From Zestomonas insulae (GTDB taxonomy: Bacteria > Pseudomonadota > Gammaproteobacteria > Pseudomonadales > Pseudomonadaceae): a stretch of 64,000 bases of DNA. Location of the stretch: the NCBI RefSeq assembly GCF_016901015.1, contig NZ_JAFEUP010000001.1:496001-560000 (forward strand), written 5' to 3'. A program made the position numbers and the translations under genes. Positions 19,067-27,378 of this stretch are shown one piece after another. Positions within the stretch are counted from its first letter, which is position 1. Each line of letters begins with the position of its first letter. The notes below the pieces were generated by a model, which worked only from the letters and a program-made list of their open reading frames with translations, did no database searches and had not been told where the DNA came from.

Positions 19067-19554
19067 TCGCGCCAGCCCATTAGCTGCAACGGGTTGCCGG
19101 CGTTGACGCTGTAGGCCGGCACCTCACCGCGCACCAGCGACATAGCGCCGATCACGCAGCCCTTGCGCAGGATGGCTCCGTCGAGAATCACGCAGCCGGC
19201 ACCGATCCACACGTCATCCTCGATGAAGATGCCGCCCTTGCTCGGCCGGAATCGCTGCTCGCGGATCAGCTGGTCGCGCGAGCGGTACTCATGATTGACA
19301 GGGGCGAACACGCAGTTGGCGGCAATCGCCACGTCATTGCCGATGCGGATGCCGTTGCCGGTATAGAGCACGCAGCAGGAATTGATAACGGTGCGCTCGC
19401 CGATCAACAGATCGCCGCTGCCGCCGGCCGGCTTGATCTTGACGAAGCTGTCGATCAGCGAGCCGGCGCCGACCTGAATCAGGCTGCCCCGCATGGAGTC
19501 CTCGATGTCGGCCAGCGCGGAAATGCGCGCGTCGGGGTGCAAGGCCAGGGTCAT
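19063..19554 (-). CDS. Hexapeptide-repeat sugar O- or N-acetyltransferase (CatB/maltose acetyltransferase type)
   Basis: 163 residues consisting almost wholly of a left-handed beta-helix: repeated I-G-x-x-x-x units such as LLIGERTVINSCCVLYTGNG and IGNDVAIAANC. A catalytic-type His occurs in APVNHEYRSRD, and a closing strand FIEDDVWIGAGCVILDGA. This is the family that acetylates sugars on OH or NH2. No aminotransferase is encoded in the operon, so O-acylation is likelier than N-acylation. It follows the methyltransferase by 10 bp and overlaps the SDR start. Confidence 0.82.
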   Translation of the reverse strand: MTLALHPDARISALADIEDSMRGSLIQVGAGSLIDSFVKIKPAGGSGDLLIGERTVINSCCVLYTGNGIRIGNDVAIAANCVFAPVNHEYRSRDQLIREQRFRPSKGGIFIEDDVWIGAGCVILDGAILRKGCVIGAMSLVRGEVPAYSVNAGNPLQLMGWRE

Positions 19555-19564
19555 GGTGATCTCC

Positions 19565-20788
19565 TCAGAGCACTTGCAGCGTCGGCACGGCGACTACGAA
19601 ACGGCCACCCCAGGCGCTGATCCGCGCCTGCTGCTGACGCACCTCGGTGAGCAGGTTCCACGGCAGCACGAGCAGATAATCGGGACGTTCCTCGGCGATC
19701 CGCGCCGGCGCGACGATGGGAATGCGGCTGCCCGGCAAGAACTTGCCCTGCTTGTGCGGGTTGGCGTCGGCCACCCAGGCCAGCAAGTCGGACCGCACAC
19801 CGGCAAAGTTCAGCAAGGTGTTGCCCTTGGCTGCTGCGCCATAGGCCACCACACGCTTGCCTTCGGCCTTGGCCTGCAGCAGGAAACGCAGCAGCTCATG
19901 CCTGATGCGCTCGGCGGCCGGCGCCAGGCTGGCGTAATAGGCAGCGGTTTCGACACCTGCCGCCTTCTCGCTGGCCAACAACGCGGGGACTGCCGGAGTA
20001 ACCGCACGTGCGCCATCCGTACGCTGGACAAAGACACGCAACGAACCACCGTGGGTCGGCAGCTCCTCGACATCGAAAATGGCCAAGCCGTTACGCGTGC
20101 AGAGACTCTGCACGGCAATCAACGACAGGTAGGAATAGTGCTCGTGATAGAGCGTGTCGAACTGATGCTCGGCCATCAACCGCAACAGATGCGGAAACTC
20201 GAAGGTCGCCACGCCAGTCGGCTTGAGTAGTGCGGCGAAGCCCTTGAGAAAATCATTAATGTCCGGCACATGGGCCAACACGTTGTTGGCGGCCATCAGG
20301 TCGGCGCTCCAGCCCTCCTCGACCAGCACCCTGGCACTAGCCTCGCCGAAAAACACCTCGCGAATCTCCAGCCCTTTCTCGCGGGCCGCTCTTGCGGTAC
20401 TGGCGGTGGGCTCGATGCCCAGGCATGGAATGGCGCGACGAGCGACGTATTGCAGCAGGTAACCATCGTTGGCGGCGATTTCCACCACACGGCTCTGCGC
20501 GCCCAGATCGAAGCGCTCGACCATCTGCGCTACGTAGCGCTCGGCATGGCTTAGCCAACTGCTGGAGTAGGAACTGAAGTAGGCGTACTCGGCGTCGAAC
20601 AGGCTTTCTGCTGCGCGGTAATCCTCGGTCTGCACCAACCAGCAGCTGTCGCACACCAGTACCCGCAGCGGTACCCACTGCTCGGCTTGATCGAGTTGCT
20701 GGGCAGTCAGGTAGGCGTTGGAAGGCGGCGCCGTGCCTAGGTCGATCAGCGGCAAATGCAACGGCGAGCCGCAGCCTCGGCAATTCAT
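19565..20788 (-). CDS. NDP-sugar C-methyltransferase (TylC3/TcaB9 type)
   Basis: 407 residues in three parts. The N-terminal zinc-binding domain has cysteines C3, C6, C46 and C49. A SAM-binding Rossmann core has VVEIAANDGYLLQY near 101-114, a conserved His173 (NNVLAHVPD) and the YHEH motif at 214-217, which carries the catalytic Tyr, Glu and His in TcaB9. The C-terminal domain contains VAYGAAAKGNTLLNF. This family adds a methyl group to C3 of a 4-keto-6-deoxy nucleotide sugar, giving a branched sugar. The start overlaps the epimerase stop (ATGA). The likely substrate is the CDP-linked product of RfbG and the epimerase. Confidence 0.88.
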   Translation of the reverse strand: MNCRGCGSPLHLPLIDLGTAPPSNAYLTAQQLDQAEQWVPLRVLVCDSCWLVQTEDYRAAESLFDAEYAYFSSYSSSWLSHAERYVAQMVERFDLGAQSRVVEIAANDGYLLQYVARRAIPCLGIEPTASTARAAREKGLEIREVFFGEASARVLVEEGWSADLMAANNVLAHVPDINDFLKGFAALLKPTGVATFEFPHLLRLMAEHQFDTLYHEHYSYLSLIAVQSLCTRNGLAIFDVEELPTHGGSLRVFVQRTDGARAVTPAVPALLASEKAAGVETAAYYASLAPAAERIRHELLRFLLQAKAEGKRVVAYGAAAKGNTLLNFAGVRSDLLAWVADANPHKQGKFLPGSRIPIVAPARIAEERPDYLLVLPWNLLTEVRQQQARISAWGGRFVVAVPTLQVL

Positions 20789-21345
20789 AGACGCACTCCT
20801 TGAAACTGGTCACTCAGCAGCGGATGGCTGGCATCGCGCGGCGATAGATTCTCGATCGGCAGCGGCCAGGCGATGGCCAAGCGCGGATCGTGCACGGACA
20901 AACCCGCCTCGTATTCGGGGCTGTAGTCGGCGCTGTGCAGGTAGAGCAGTTCGGCGTCGTCGCTGAGCGCCTGGAAGCCGTGGGCGAAGCCCGGTGGCAG
21001 CAACAGACTGCGCCCGTCGCCAGCTTCCAGGTGCTCGGCATGCCAGTGTAGGAAGGTCGGCGAGCCGGCACGCACATCCACCGCGACATCCCAAACGGCG
21101 CCGCGCAGGCAGGTGATCAACTTGGCTTCGCTGTGCGGTGGACGCTGGAAATGCAGGCCGCGCACCGTGCCGCGCTGGCGGCTGATGGAATGATTGATCT
21201 GGCGGATCGCCAAGGGCTGGCCGCACGCCGCCAGGCTGCCGGCGCAGAACAGCCGGGCAAAACGACCGCGTTCATCGCCATGCACTTTGTGCTCAAGGGC
21301 GAACAGGCCGACCAGCGGCAGCTCATGCAAACGCAGATCGCTCAT
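20785..21345 (-). CDS. RmlC-type NDP-4-keto-6-deoxyhexose 3,5-epimerase
   Basis: 186 residues, normal length for the dTDP-4-dehydrorhamnose 3,5-epimerase (cupin) family. The conserved blocks are DERGRFARLF, NHSISRQRGTVRGLHFQRPP with the catalytic His in RGLHFQ, LLLPPGFAHGFQ and the C-terminal SPRDASHPLLSD. The start at 21343-21345 overlaps the rfbG stop as ATGA. In this operon it would act on CDP-4-keto-6-deoxyglucose rather than dTDP; 3-, 5- or double epimerisation cannot be told from sequence. rmlA, rmlB and rmlD are not beside it. Confidence 0.88.
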   Translation of the reverse strand: MSDLRLHELPLVGLFALEHKVHGDERGRFARLFCAGSLAACGQPLAIRQINHSISRQRGTVRGLHFQRPPHSEAKLITCLRGAVWDVAVDVRAGSPTFLHWHAEHLEAGDGRSLLLPPGFAHGFQALSDDAELLYLHSADYSPEYEAGLSVHDPRLAIAWPLPIENLSPRDASHPLLSDQFQGVRL

Positions 21346-22424
21346 GCACGGCTCCAGTAGGCCGCGAGCTGCGCCTGGGTCACCGCGCGCATGTCTTCGC
21401 CGCGCTGCCAGGCCAGGTGCCAATCCAGGGTCTGTTGCAGGCATTGGTCCAGCGACCAGCACGGCCGCCAGCCCAACAGCTGACGGGCGCGACTGCTGTC
21501 CAGGCGCAGCAGGCCGGCCTCATGCAGTTCGCTCGGTTCGATCTGTAAACCCGGCGCTTGCGGCCAACGCGCCGCGAGGCGCTCGACCACTTCGCCGACG
21601 CTGCACATGTCGGTATCAGCGGGACCGAAATTCCACGCCCCGGCCACCGCAGTGCCCTGCTCATACAGGCCCTGGGCCAGTTGCAGATAACCCGCCAACG
21701 GCTCCAGAGCATGCTGCCAAGGCCGCACGGCTTGCGGATAGCGCAGGGTCACCGGCTCGCCGCGCGACCAGGCGGCCAACACATCGGGGACCAGCCGATC
21801 AGCCGCAAAATCGCCACCACCGAGCACATTGCCCGCGCGCGCGGTAGCCAGCGCCAGGCCGTGTTCGGCATAGCGCGTCGCCGGGAAATAGGATGCGGCA
21901 AAGGACTGGGCAACCAGCTCGCAGCAAGCCTTGCTGCTGCTGTAAGGATCGTGGCCGCCAAGGGCTTCGTTCTCACGATAGGGCCACTGCCATTCCTGAT
22001 TGGCGTAGACCTTGTCGGTGGTCACCACTACGCAGGCGCGCACCCCACCGACTTGGCGGATCGTTTCCAGCACATGCAAGGTGCCCATCACATTGCTGGC
22101 ATAGGTGCCAATTGGATCGCGATAGCCTTCGCGCACCAGCGGCTGCGCCGCCAGGTGCAGGACGATCTCGGGACGTACCTCCGCCATCACGCGCTGCACA
22201 GCCGACAAGTCGCACAAATCACCAATGTGGCTATCGATGCCCTTGCCCACTCGAGCCAAGTCGAACAGGCTGGGCGAGGTTGCAGGGGCCAATGCGAAGC
22301 CGCTGACCTGTGCGCCCCAGCTTTGTAGCCACAGCGTCAGCCAGCCACCCTTGAAGCCGCTGTGGCCGGTCAGCAGTATGCGCTTGCCGCGCCAGAACTC
22401 AGGGTTCAGCGCCACTGCTTCCAC
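21342..22424 (-). CDS. rfbG: CDP-glucose 4,6-dehydratase RfbG
   Basis: 360 residues from a GTG start at 22424 with GGGGAGG upstream; a further ATG 21 bp upstream lies inside rfbF. The SDR Rossmann motif TGHSGFKGG is characteristic of RfbG, with VVTTDKVY and the catalytic YSSSK. The enzyme converts CDP-D-glucose to CDP-4-keto-6-deoxy-D-glucose, the branch point to CDP-linked dideoxy and branched sugars. No rfbH/ddhC-type 3-dehydrase follows, so 3,6-dideoxyhexose formation is not supported by this operon. Confidence 0.94.
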   Translation of the reverse strand: MEAVALNPEFWRGKRILLTGHSGFKGGWLTLWLQSWGAQVSGFALAPATSPSLFDLARVGKGIDSHIGDLCDLSAVQRVMAEVRPEIVLHLAAQPLVREGYRDPIGTYASNVMGTLHVLETIRQVGGVRACVVVTTDKVYANQEWQWPYRENEALGGHDPYSSSKACCELVAQSFAASYFPATRYAEHGLALATARAGNVLGGGDFAADRLVPDVLAAWSRGEPVTLRYPQAVRPWQHALEPLAGYLQLAQGLYEQGTAVAGAWNFGPADTDMCSVGEVVERLAARWPQAPGLQIEPSELHEAGLLRLDSSRARQLLGWRPCWSLDQCLQQTLDWHLAWQRGEDMRAVTQAQLAAYWSRA

Positions 22425-23179
22425 GGCGCCTCCCCGGTCTGCCACAGCTGCTCGAGGTAGTTCTTGTCGCGCAGGGTATCCATCGGATGCCAGAAGCCGT
22501 TGTGCTCGAAGGCCATCAGCTGCTCTTCATGGGCCAAACGGGTCAGCGGTTGGACTTCCCAGGGCGTGCTGTCCTCGGCGATGTAGGGCAGCACCTTGGG
22601 CGACAGCACGAAGAAGCCGCCATTGATCCAGCCACCGTCACCGCGCGGCTTCTCGACGAAGCCCGCCACCCGGTCACCGACCCGGTCGAGCGCGCCGTAA
22701 CGGCCCGGCGGCTGCACCGCGGTGACCGTGGCGAGCTTGCCGTGCTGACGGTGGAAGTCGACCAGGGCGCCGATGTTGAGGTCGGAGACGCCGTCGCCAT
22801 AGGTGAAGCAGAAGGCTTCCTCGTCTTCCAGGTAGCGACCGACGCGCTTCAGGCGGCCGCCGGTCATGGTCTCCTCGCCGGTATCGACCAGGGTCACCCG
22901 CCAGGGGTCGCTGTAGTTCTGGTGCACTTCCATGCGGTTCTTCTGCATGTCGAAGGTGACATCCGAGGTGTGTAGGAAGTAGTTGGCGAAGAAGTCCTTG
23001 ATCGCGTAGCCCTTGTAGCCCAGACAGATCACGAAGTCGTGGATGCCATGGGCCGAGTAGCTCTTCATGATGTGCCAGAGGATCGGCTTGCCGCCGATCT
23101 CGATCATCGGCTTGGGCTTGAGGTGCGACTCCTCGCTGATCCGGGTACCCAGGCCGCCGGCCAGGATGACTGCTTTCAT
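22406..23179 (-). CDS. rfbF: Glucose-1-phosphate cytidylyltransferase RfbF
   Basis: 257 residues, exactly the family length. Nucleotidyltransferase signature [45 protein letters not shown] metal/nucleotide loop and [11 protein letters not shown] block. It makes CDP-glucose from CTP and glucose-1-phosphate. The ATG overlaps the preceding glycosyltransferase stop (ATGA). The chosen start matches the canonical [10 protein letters not shown]-terminus. Confidence 0.96.
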   Translation of the reverse strand: MKAVILAGGLGTRISEESHLKPKPMIEIGGKPILWHIMKSYSAHGIHDFVICLGYKGYAIKDFFANYFLHTSDVTFDMQKNRMEVHQNYSDPWRVTLVDTGEETMTGGRLKRVGRYLEDEEAFCFTYGDGVSDLNIGALVDFHRQHGKLATVTAVQPPGRYGALDRVGDRVAGFVEKPRGDGGWINGGFFVLSPKVLPYIAEDSTPWEVQPLTRLAHEEQLMAFEHNGFWHPMDTLRDKNYLEQLWQTGEAPWKQWR

Positions 23180-26022
23180 GCCTCGTTTCCTTGTTCGCAA
23201 TAGCGTTGCCACATGCCGCGGTAGGCGGCTTCGACGCGCCCGGCGAGCAACGGCCCGTTGCACAGGTCCGACTGGCGCATTTCCTCACGCAGGCCGAGGC
23301 GAATCCGCTCCAGCGCGCCGATGTCACTGGCCAGGGCCACCAGCTTGTCGATGTACTCCGCTTCGGAGTCGGCAATCCACTCCTCTCGGCCCAGGCCGCG
23401 GAGGATCTCAGAACCGATGCGGCCCATGGAGGGACGATCGCGCAGGGTGACGTAGGGCAAGCCCATCCACAGGCTCTCGAACAAGGTGGTCCCGGAGTTG
23501 TGCGGGAAGCAGTCGAGGGTGACGTCGGTCTGCGCCAGCACCGACCAGGGCGGCGAGGTGTAGGCCATCTCCAGGCGCTCGCGGGCGATGCCGTGACGGG
23601 CGAACTCGGCGGCGAAGTGCTCGCGCACGCCGGCATCGTCGAACTGCGCACTGTTGAGCAGCAGGCGTGAATCGGGCACCCGATTCAGCAGTTCGGCCCA
23701 AGCACGCACCACCTTGTGGTTGAGGCGGATCGAACGGGTCAGCGAGCCGAAGGTGATGTAACCATTGCGCCGCGCCGGCAGTGCGTTGATTTCCGGCATG
23801 TCTGACCGCGCCTGGTAGGCGATCGACGGGCACGGCAGGCGCCAGGGCGTTTCGGCGAACACCGCCTCGCTGCCTTCCGGCGCCAGTTCGTCGTCGGCGA
23901 GGAAGTAATCCATGCTGTCGAGCCCGGAGGTGTAACCGATGCCGATCCAGTACATCACCTGCACCGGTGCCGGCTTCAGGGCAAAGGTGGCCATGCGGTT
24001 GTGCTCGGTATAACCGGCGAGGTCGACGAGGATGTCGATGCCATCGGCGCGGATCTGTTCGGCGAGCTGCTGATCGCTCAAACCGACGGTGGAGCGCCAA
24101 TGATCGAAGCGTTCCTTGATCTGCGCGGTGATGCCATCTTCGCGGCGCACCTCTGAGTAGGCGAACAGCTCGACCTGGCTGGCATCGTGGTTGTTCAGCA
24201 GCGGACGGAAGAAGTGACTGACCACATGATCGCGGAAATCCGGCGAGATGTAGCCCACCCGCAGGCGGCGGGCCGGACTGCGCTCGTTGGCGTAGGCGAA
24301 ATACTGGCGCGCCGGGAAATGCGGAGCGATCTGTTCGCGGTAGAAGCGGTAGATGCGCTCACCGGACCAGTCGGGGTGACAGTTGACCACGAACAGGACG
24401 TTCGAGCGAGCGGTCTGATTATGCTCGCATAGCGGCTCAAGCATTTCGATCGCTTCGTCGAAACGGGCGAAGCTGGACAGCACGGTCCCGTAGTTGACCT
24501 TGGGATCAATGGCTCGTGGATCCAAGCGACTGGCAGTCTGAAAACACTCCATGGCCTCACTGATGCGCCGCGCGGCATTGAGGATGCCACCGAGGTTGTT
24601 CCAGGCGGATACGTTACGGCCGTTCAGGCGTAGCGCCTGGCGCTCGTAGCGCTCTGCCACGTCCATCTGGGCCAGGGTCATGAACACGTTGCCGAGATTA
24701 TCCCAGGCTTCGGAGCGGTACGGATTGACCGCTAGCATGCGGTTGAAGCAACTCTTCGCCTCGTACTGCTGGCCATGCTGATGGTACAGCTGACCGAGCA
24801 GATCCCAGCCCATGGCGTAGTCGGACTTGAGCTGCAGGCCCTGCAGGATCAGTTGCTGCCCTCCCTGCAGATCGCCGCCGAAACGCCGGCAGTGGCCCAG
24901 CCAGCACAACGCCTCGTGGTGATCGGGCTTGAGAGCCAAGGCCTGCTCGAAGGCCAGCGCGGCCTCCTGCGCACTGCGCTCCTGGCGGATTTTGAGAAAG
25001 CCGAGGCGGAACCAGGCATCGGGATTCCCTGGCTCACGGCGGGTCCAGCGTTCCAGTTCCTCCACCGCCTCTTCGCCGCGGCCCTGGGTCCACAGCAGGT
25101 CGCTGAGACGCTCCCAGCCAGGCCGGCATTCGGGCACCAGCTCAACTAGTTCGCGCAGAGTCTGCTCGGCCTGGGCATGCTCGCTACGGCGTATCTGACA
25201 GACCGCAAGCAATAGACGGGCGCGCCAGTGCCGCGAGTCCAGGCCCAGTGCCTGGCGGGCCAGCGCTTCGCTCTTGACTAGGTTGTTGTCATCGAGCAGC
25301 AGGTCGCCGTACATGGCTAGCAGCTCGGTGTCCGTAGCGAAGCCTTCCAGGCTGGCCTCAATCAGCGGCCGTGCCAGGTGCCGGCGGCCCAGGTGAAATT
25401 GCGCCACGGCCTCGGCACGACGGCTTTCCGCGGTCACCGTCTGTTGCTGACCGACAGCCGCCAACACGCCCAGCCAGTCCTCGGCCTGTGCGGCCTCGGC
25501 GAGTAGCTGGCGCCAGGTGTCGTCGGTGCTCTTTTGCAGGCAGCACTTCTTGTACTTCTGGCCGCTGCCACAGCTGCACGGGTCGTTACGCCCCGGGACC
25601 GGTGGCGCGCTCTGGTCGAGCAGGTCACGAATCGCCCGCATGCGTTCGACCAGGGCGAGAAAATGGACCGCCTGCTCGTCACCGGGAGCCAACTGCAGCG
25701 CTTGGCGCAGGGCCGCGGCCGCCGCGTCCCAAGCTTTGAGCTGGACAAACACCTTGCCCAGCTGCACGGCATAGGCCGGTTCCTGTGGCTGAAGGTCGAG
25801 CAGCTGCTCGTAGCTGCGTACTGCAGTGGCGTAGTCCTGGCTGGCAAGCGCCGCTTCGCCGAGCAACTGCCAAGCCTCGAGGTCGTCCGGCACATAGGTC
25901 AGCAGCTGATCGCAGCACTGCTGGATGCGGGTGTAATCGCCTTCCTCGAAGGCCAGTCGCGCCTGCCCACGGAAGAGATCAACCACCCACTCGGTATTTT
26001 CCTGCGTGCCCAATTTCATCAA
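23176..26022 (-). CDS. TPR/SEC-C/GT41 (SPINDLY-like) glycosyltransferase, probable flagellin O-glycosyltransferase
   Basis: 948 residues. Several TPRs lie at about 45-135 and 180-550, interrupted by a SEC-C zinc motif at about 144-161 ([18 protein letters not shown]). The C-terminal half (about 575-930) is an O-GlcNAc-transferase-like GT41 domain with the general-base-type His in [14 protein letters not shown] and the SPY-like block [16 protein letters not shown]. The position of OGT Lys842/SPY Lys665 is Arg by my reading ([13 protein letters not shown]). Cytoplasmic, no signal peptide. It heads the glycosylation operon right after flgL and most likely glycosylates FliC before export. Donor unknown, possibly the CDP-sugar made by the next genes. 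Confidence 0.85.
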   Translation of the reverse strand: MMKLGTQENTEWVVDLFRGQARLAFEEGDYTRIQQCCDQLLTYVPDDLEAWQLLGEAALASQDYATAVRSYEQLLDLQPQEPAYAVQLGKVFVQLKAWDAAAAALRQALQLAPGDEQAVHFLALVERMRAIRDLLDQSAPPVPGRNDPCSCGSGQKYKKCCLQKSTDDTWRQLLAEAAQAEDWLGVLAAVGQQQTVTAESRRAEAVAQFHLGRRHLARPLIEASLEGFATDTELLAMYGDLLLDDNNLVKSEALARQALGLDSRHWRARLLLAVCQIRRSEHAQAEQTLRELVELVPECRPGWERLSDLLWTQGRGEEAVEELERWTRREPGNPDAWFRLGFLKIRQERSAQEAALAFEQALALKPDHHEALCWLGHCRRFGGDLQGGQQLILQGLQLKSDYAMGWDLLGQLYHQHGQQYEAKSCFNRMLAVNPYRSEAWDNLGNVFMTLAQMDVAERYERQALRLNGRNVSAWNNLGGILNAARRISEAMECFQTASRLDPRAIDPKVNYGTVLSSFARFDEAIEMLEPLCEHNQTARSNVLFVVNCHPDWSGERIYRFYREQIAPHFPARQYFAYANERSPARRLRVGYISPDFRDHVVSHFFRPLLNNHDASQVELFAYSEVRREDGITAQIKERFDHWRSTVGLSDQQLAEQIRADGIDILVDLAGYTEHNRMATFALKPAPVQVMYWIGIGYTSGLDSMDYFLADDELAPEGSEAVFAETPWRLPCPSIAYQARSDMPEINALPARRNGYITFGSLTRSIRLNHKVVRAWAELLNRVPDSRLLLNSAQFDDAGVREHFAAEFARHGIARERLEMAYTSPPWSVLAQTDVTLDCFPHNSGTTLFESLWMGLPYVTLRDRPSMGRIGSEILRGLGREEWIADSEAEYIDKLVALASDIGALERIRLGLREEMRQSDLCNGPLLAGRVEAAYRGMWQRYCEQGNEA

Positions 26023-26092
26023 TTCTCAGAATCCGTGACGTATGTACATAGGCGACCAACGTGGGCCATTTGCTAAGCCGCTCTGCAAACCG

Positions 26093-27364
26093 TTAGCGCA
26101 TCAGGCTGAACAGATTGAGGCCGCTGATCTTCACATAACTTTGCTGTGCCGCCTGCAGCACGGTTGACTGCAGCGACAAACGCGACAGGGCCTCTGCATA
26201 GTCAAGGTCTTCCAGGTCCGACATCACGCCGATGTTGACCAATTTGACGTCGTCGATGAAGGTCTCCGTGGACTCGAGGGTGTTCAGTCGTGCACCGACG
26301 CGCCCTTGGCCCGTCAGCATCTGGGTACTGACTGCGTCGAGATTGCTCAGCGCCACGCCCGTGGCGTCGCGGATTGCATAGCTGCCTTCCTGATCATCGG
26401 CTGCGGTGCTCAGCGCCACGCGCAGGTCAGCAACCACATTGAGCAAACCTTTCTTCTCTTGGCTCGGATCGCGATTGATGGTGAAGGTGTCGCCCGTTGC
26501 CGGCGTACCGTCGAGCTGCACCTTGACCCCGCCATAGCGGATGAAGTCATTGGTCTGCGTGTTCTCGTCGATCGCGCCGCTCGCCCGCGGCGTGTACGAC
26601 CCAGGCAGCGCCGGATCACTGAGCTCGTAGACCTCGTAGTTCTTATTGTCGAGGAAGCGGATACCAATCCCATCAGTGGCGGCCGGCGGCGAGCTGGATG
26701 GGAAGGTCGAATCGTAGGCAGCCTTGTCTTCCACCTGGCCCACGGAAATACGCCCGCTGCCGGTATTGGTCGCCGGCTGCACGGTCGTTACCCGGTTGGC
26801 GTTGAAGACGTTCTCGAACAACTCCTTGCCGCTGTCGCTAATCGGCACGAGCGTGCTGCTGGAAATCTGCAGCTGCCGCTGGCCTTCGTCACCCTGATAG
26901 GTGTAGCTGCCGTCCGCGTTACGCACGAACGGTTGCTTCTCGCCCTGCGAACCGGAGAACAGGTACTTACCGCTGGCGTCCTTGCTGTTGAGCAGGCTGA
27001 GCAGCTCGTCCTCGCGCTGAGCCAGTTCGGTGGCCAGGGCGTTCTTGTCGGAGGAGTCGAGGGCGCCGTTGCCAGCTTGCACGGCGATTTCGCGGATGCG
27101 ATGAATGACCGTACCGACCGAGTCGAGAATCGACTCCTCGGAGTTCAAGCTGTTCTTCGCCGCGGTGATGTTGCTCTTGTACTGGTCGTTGAGCGCCTGT
27201 TCCTGGCTGAGCTGCAGCAGGCGCACCGAGGCGACCGGGTCGTCGGCCGGGGTGAGCAGGCGTTTGCCGGTGCTGATCTGCTCCTGGGTCGTGGTGACGT
27301 TGGAGTAGTTGCGCTGCAAGCCGCTGACGGAGTTGTTGTAGGCCTGGATGGTGGAAATTCGCAT
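26093..27364 (-). CDS. flgL: Flagellar hook-filament junction protein FlgL
   Basis: 423 residues. Flagellin-like N-terminus (MRISTIQAYNNSVSGLQRNYSNVTTTQEQISTGKRLLTPADDPVAS region) and C-terminus (DLEDLDYAEALSRLSLQSTVLQAAQQSYVKISGLNLFSLMR region) with a variable middle. FlgL is the second junction protein between hook and filament. It starts 14 bp after flgK and is followed 70 bp later by the glycosyltransferase gene; that gap shows no promoter or terminator I can defend. Confidence 0.95.
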   Translation of the reverse strand: MRISTIQAYNNSVSGLQRNYSNVTTTQEQISTGKRLLTPADDPVASVRLLQLSQEQALNDQYKSNITAAKNSLNSEESILDSVGTVIHRIREIAVQAGNGALDSSDKNALATELAQREDELLSLLNSKDASGKYLFSGSQGEKQPFVRNADGSYTYQGDEGQRQLQISSSTLVPISDSGKELFENVFNANRVTTVQPATNTGSGRISVGQVEDKAAYDSTFPSSSPPAATDGIGIRFLDNKNYEVYELSDPALPGSYTPRASGAIDENTQTNDFIRYGGVKVQLDGTPATGDTFTINRDPSQEKKGLLNVVADLRVALSTAADDQEGSYAIRDATGVALSNLDAVSTQMLTGQGRVGARLNTLESTETFIDDVKLVNIGVMSDLEDLDYAEALSRLSLQSTVLQAAQQSYVKISGLNLFSLMR

Positions 27365-27378
27365 GCTCGGGCTCTCTC

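Noticed and set aside
17605..26022. Glycosylation operon as a classic 3,6-dideoxyhexose (O-antigen type) locus
   Set aside because: rfbF and rfbG are present but the required PLP/Fe-S 3-dehydrase (rfbH/ddhC) and its reductase are missing. A C-methyltransferase and an epimerase occupy the operon instead, and it lies between flgL and fliC.
26023..26092. Promoter for the glycosylation operon in the flgL downstream gap
   Set aside because: I found neither GG-N10-GC with TTGC nor TAAA-N15-GCCGAT in the 70 bp; read-through from flgFGHIJKL is the simplest explanation.
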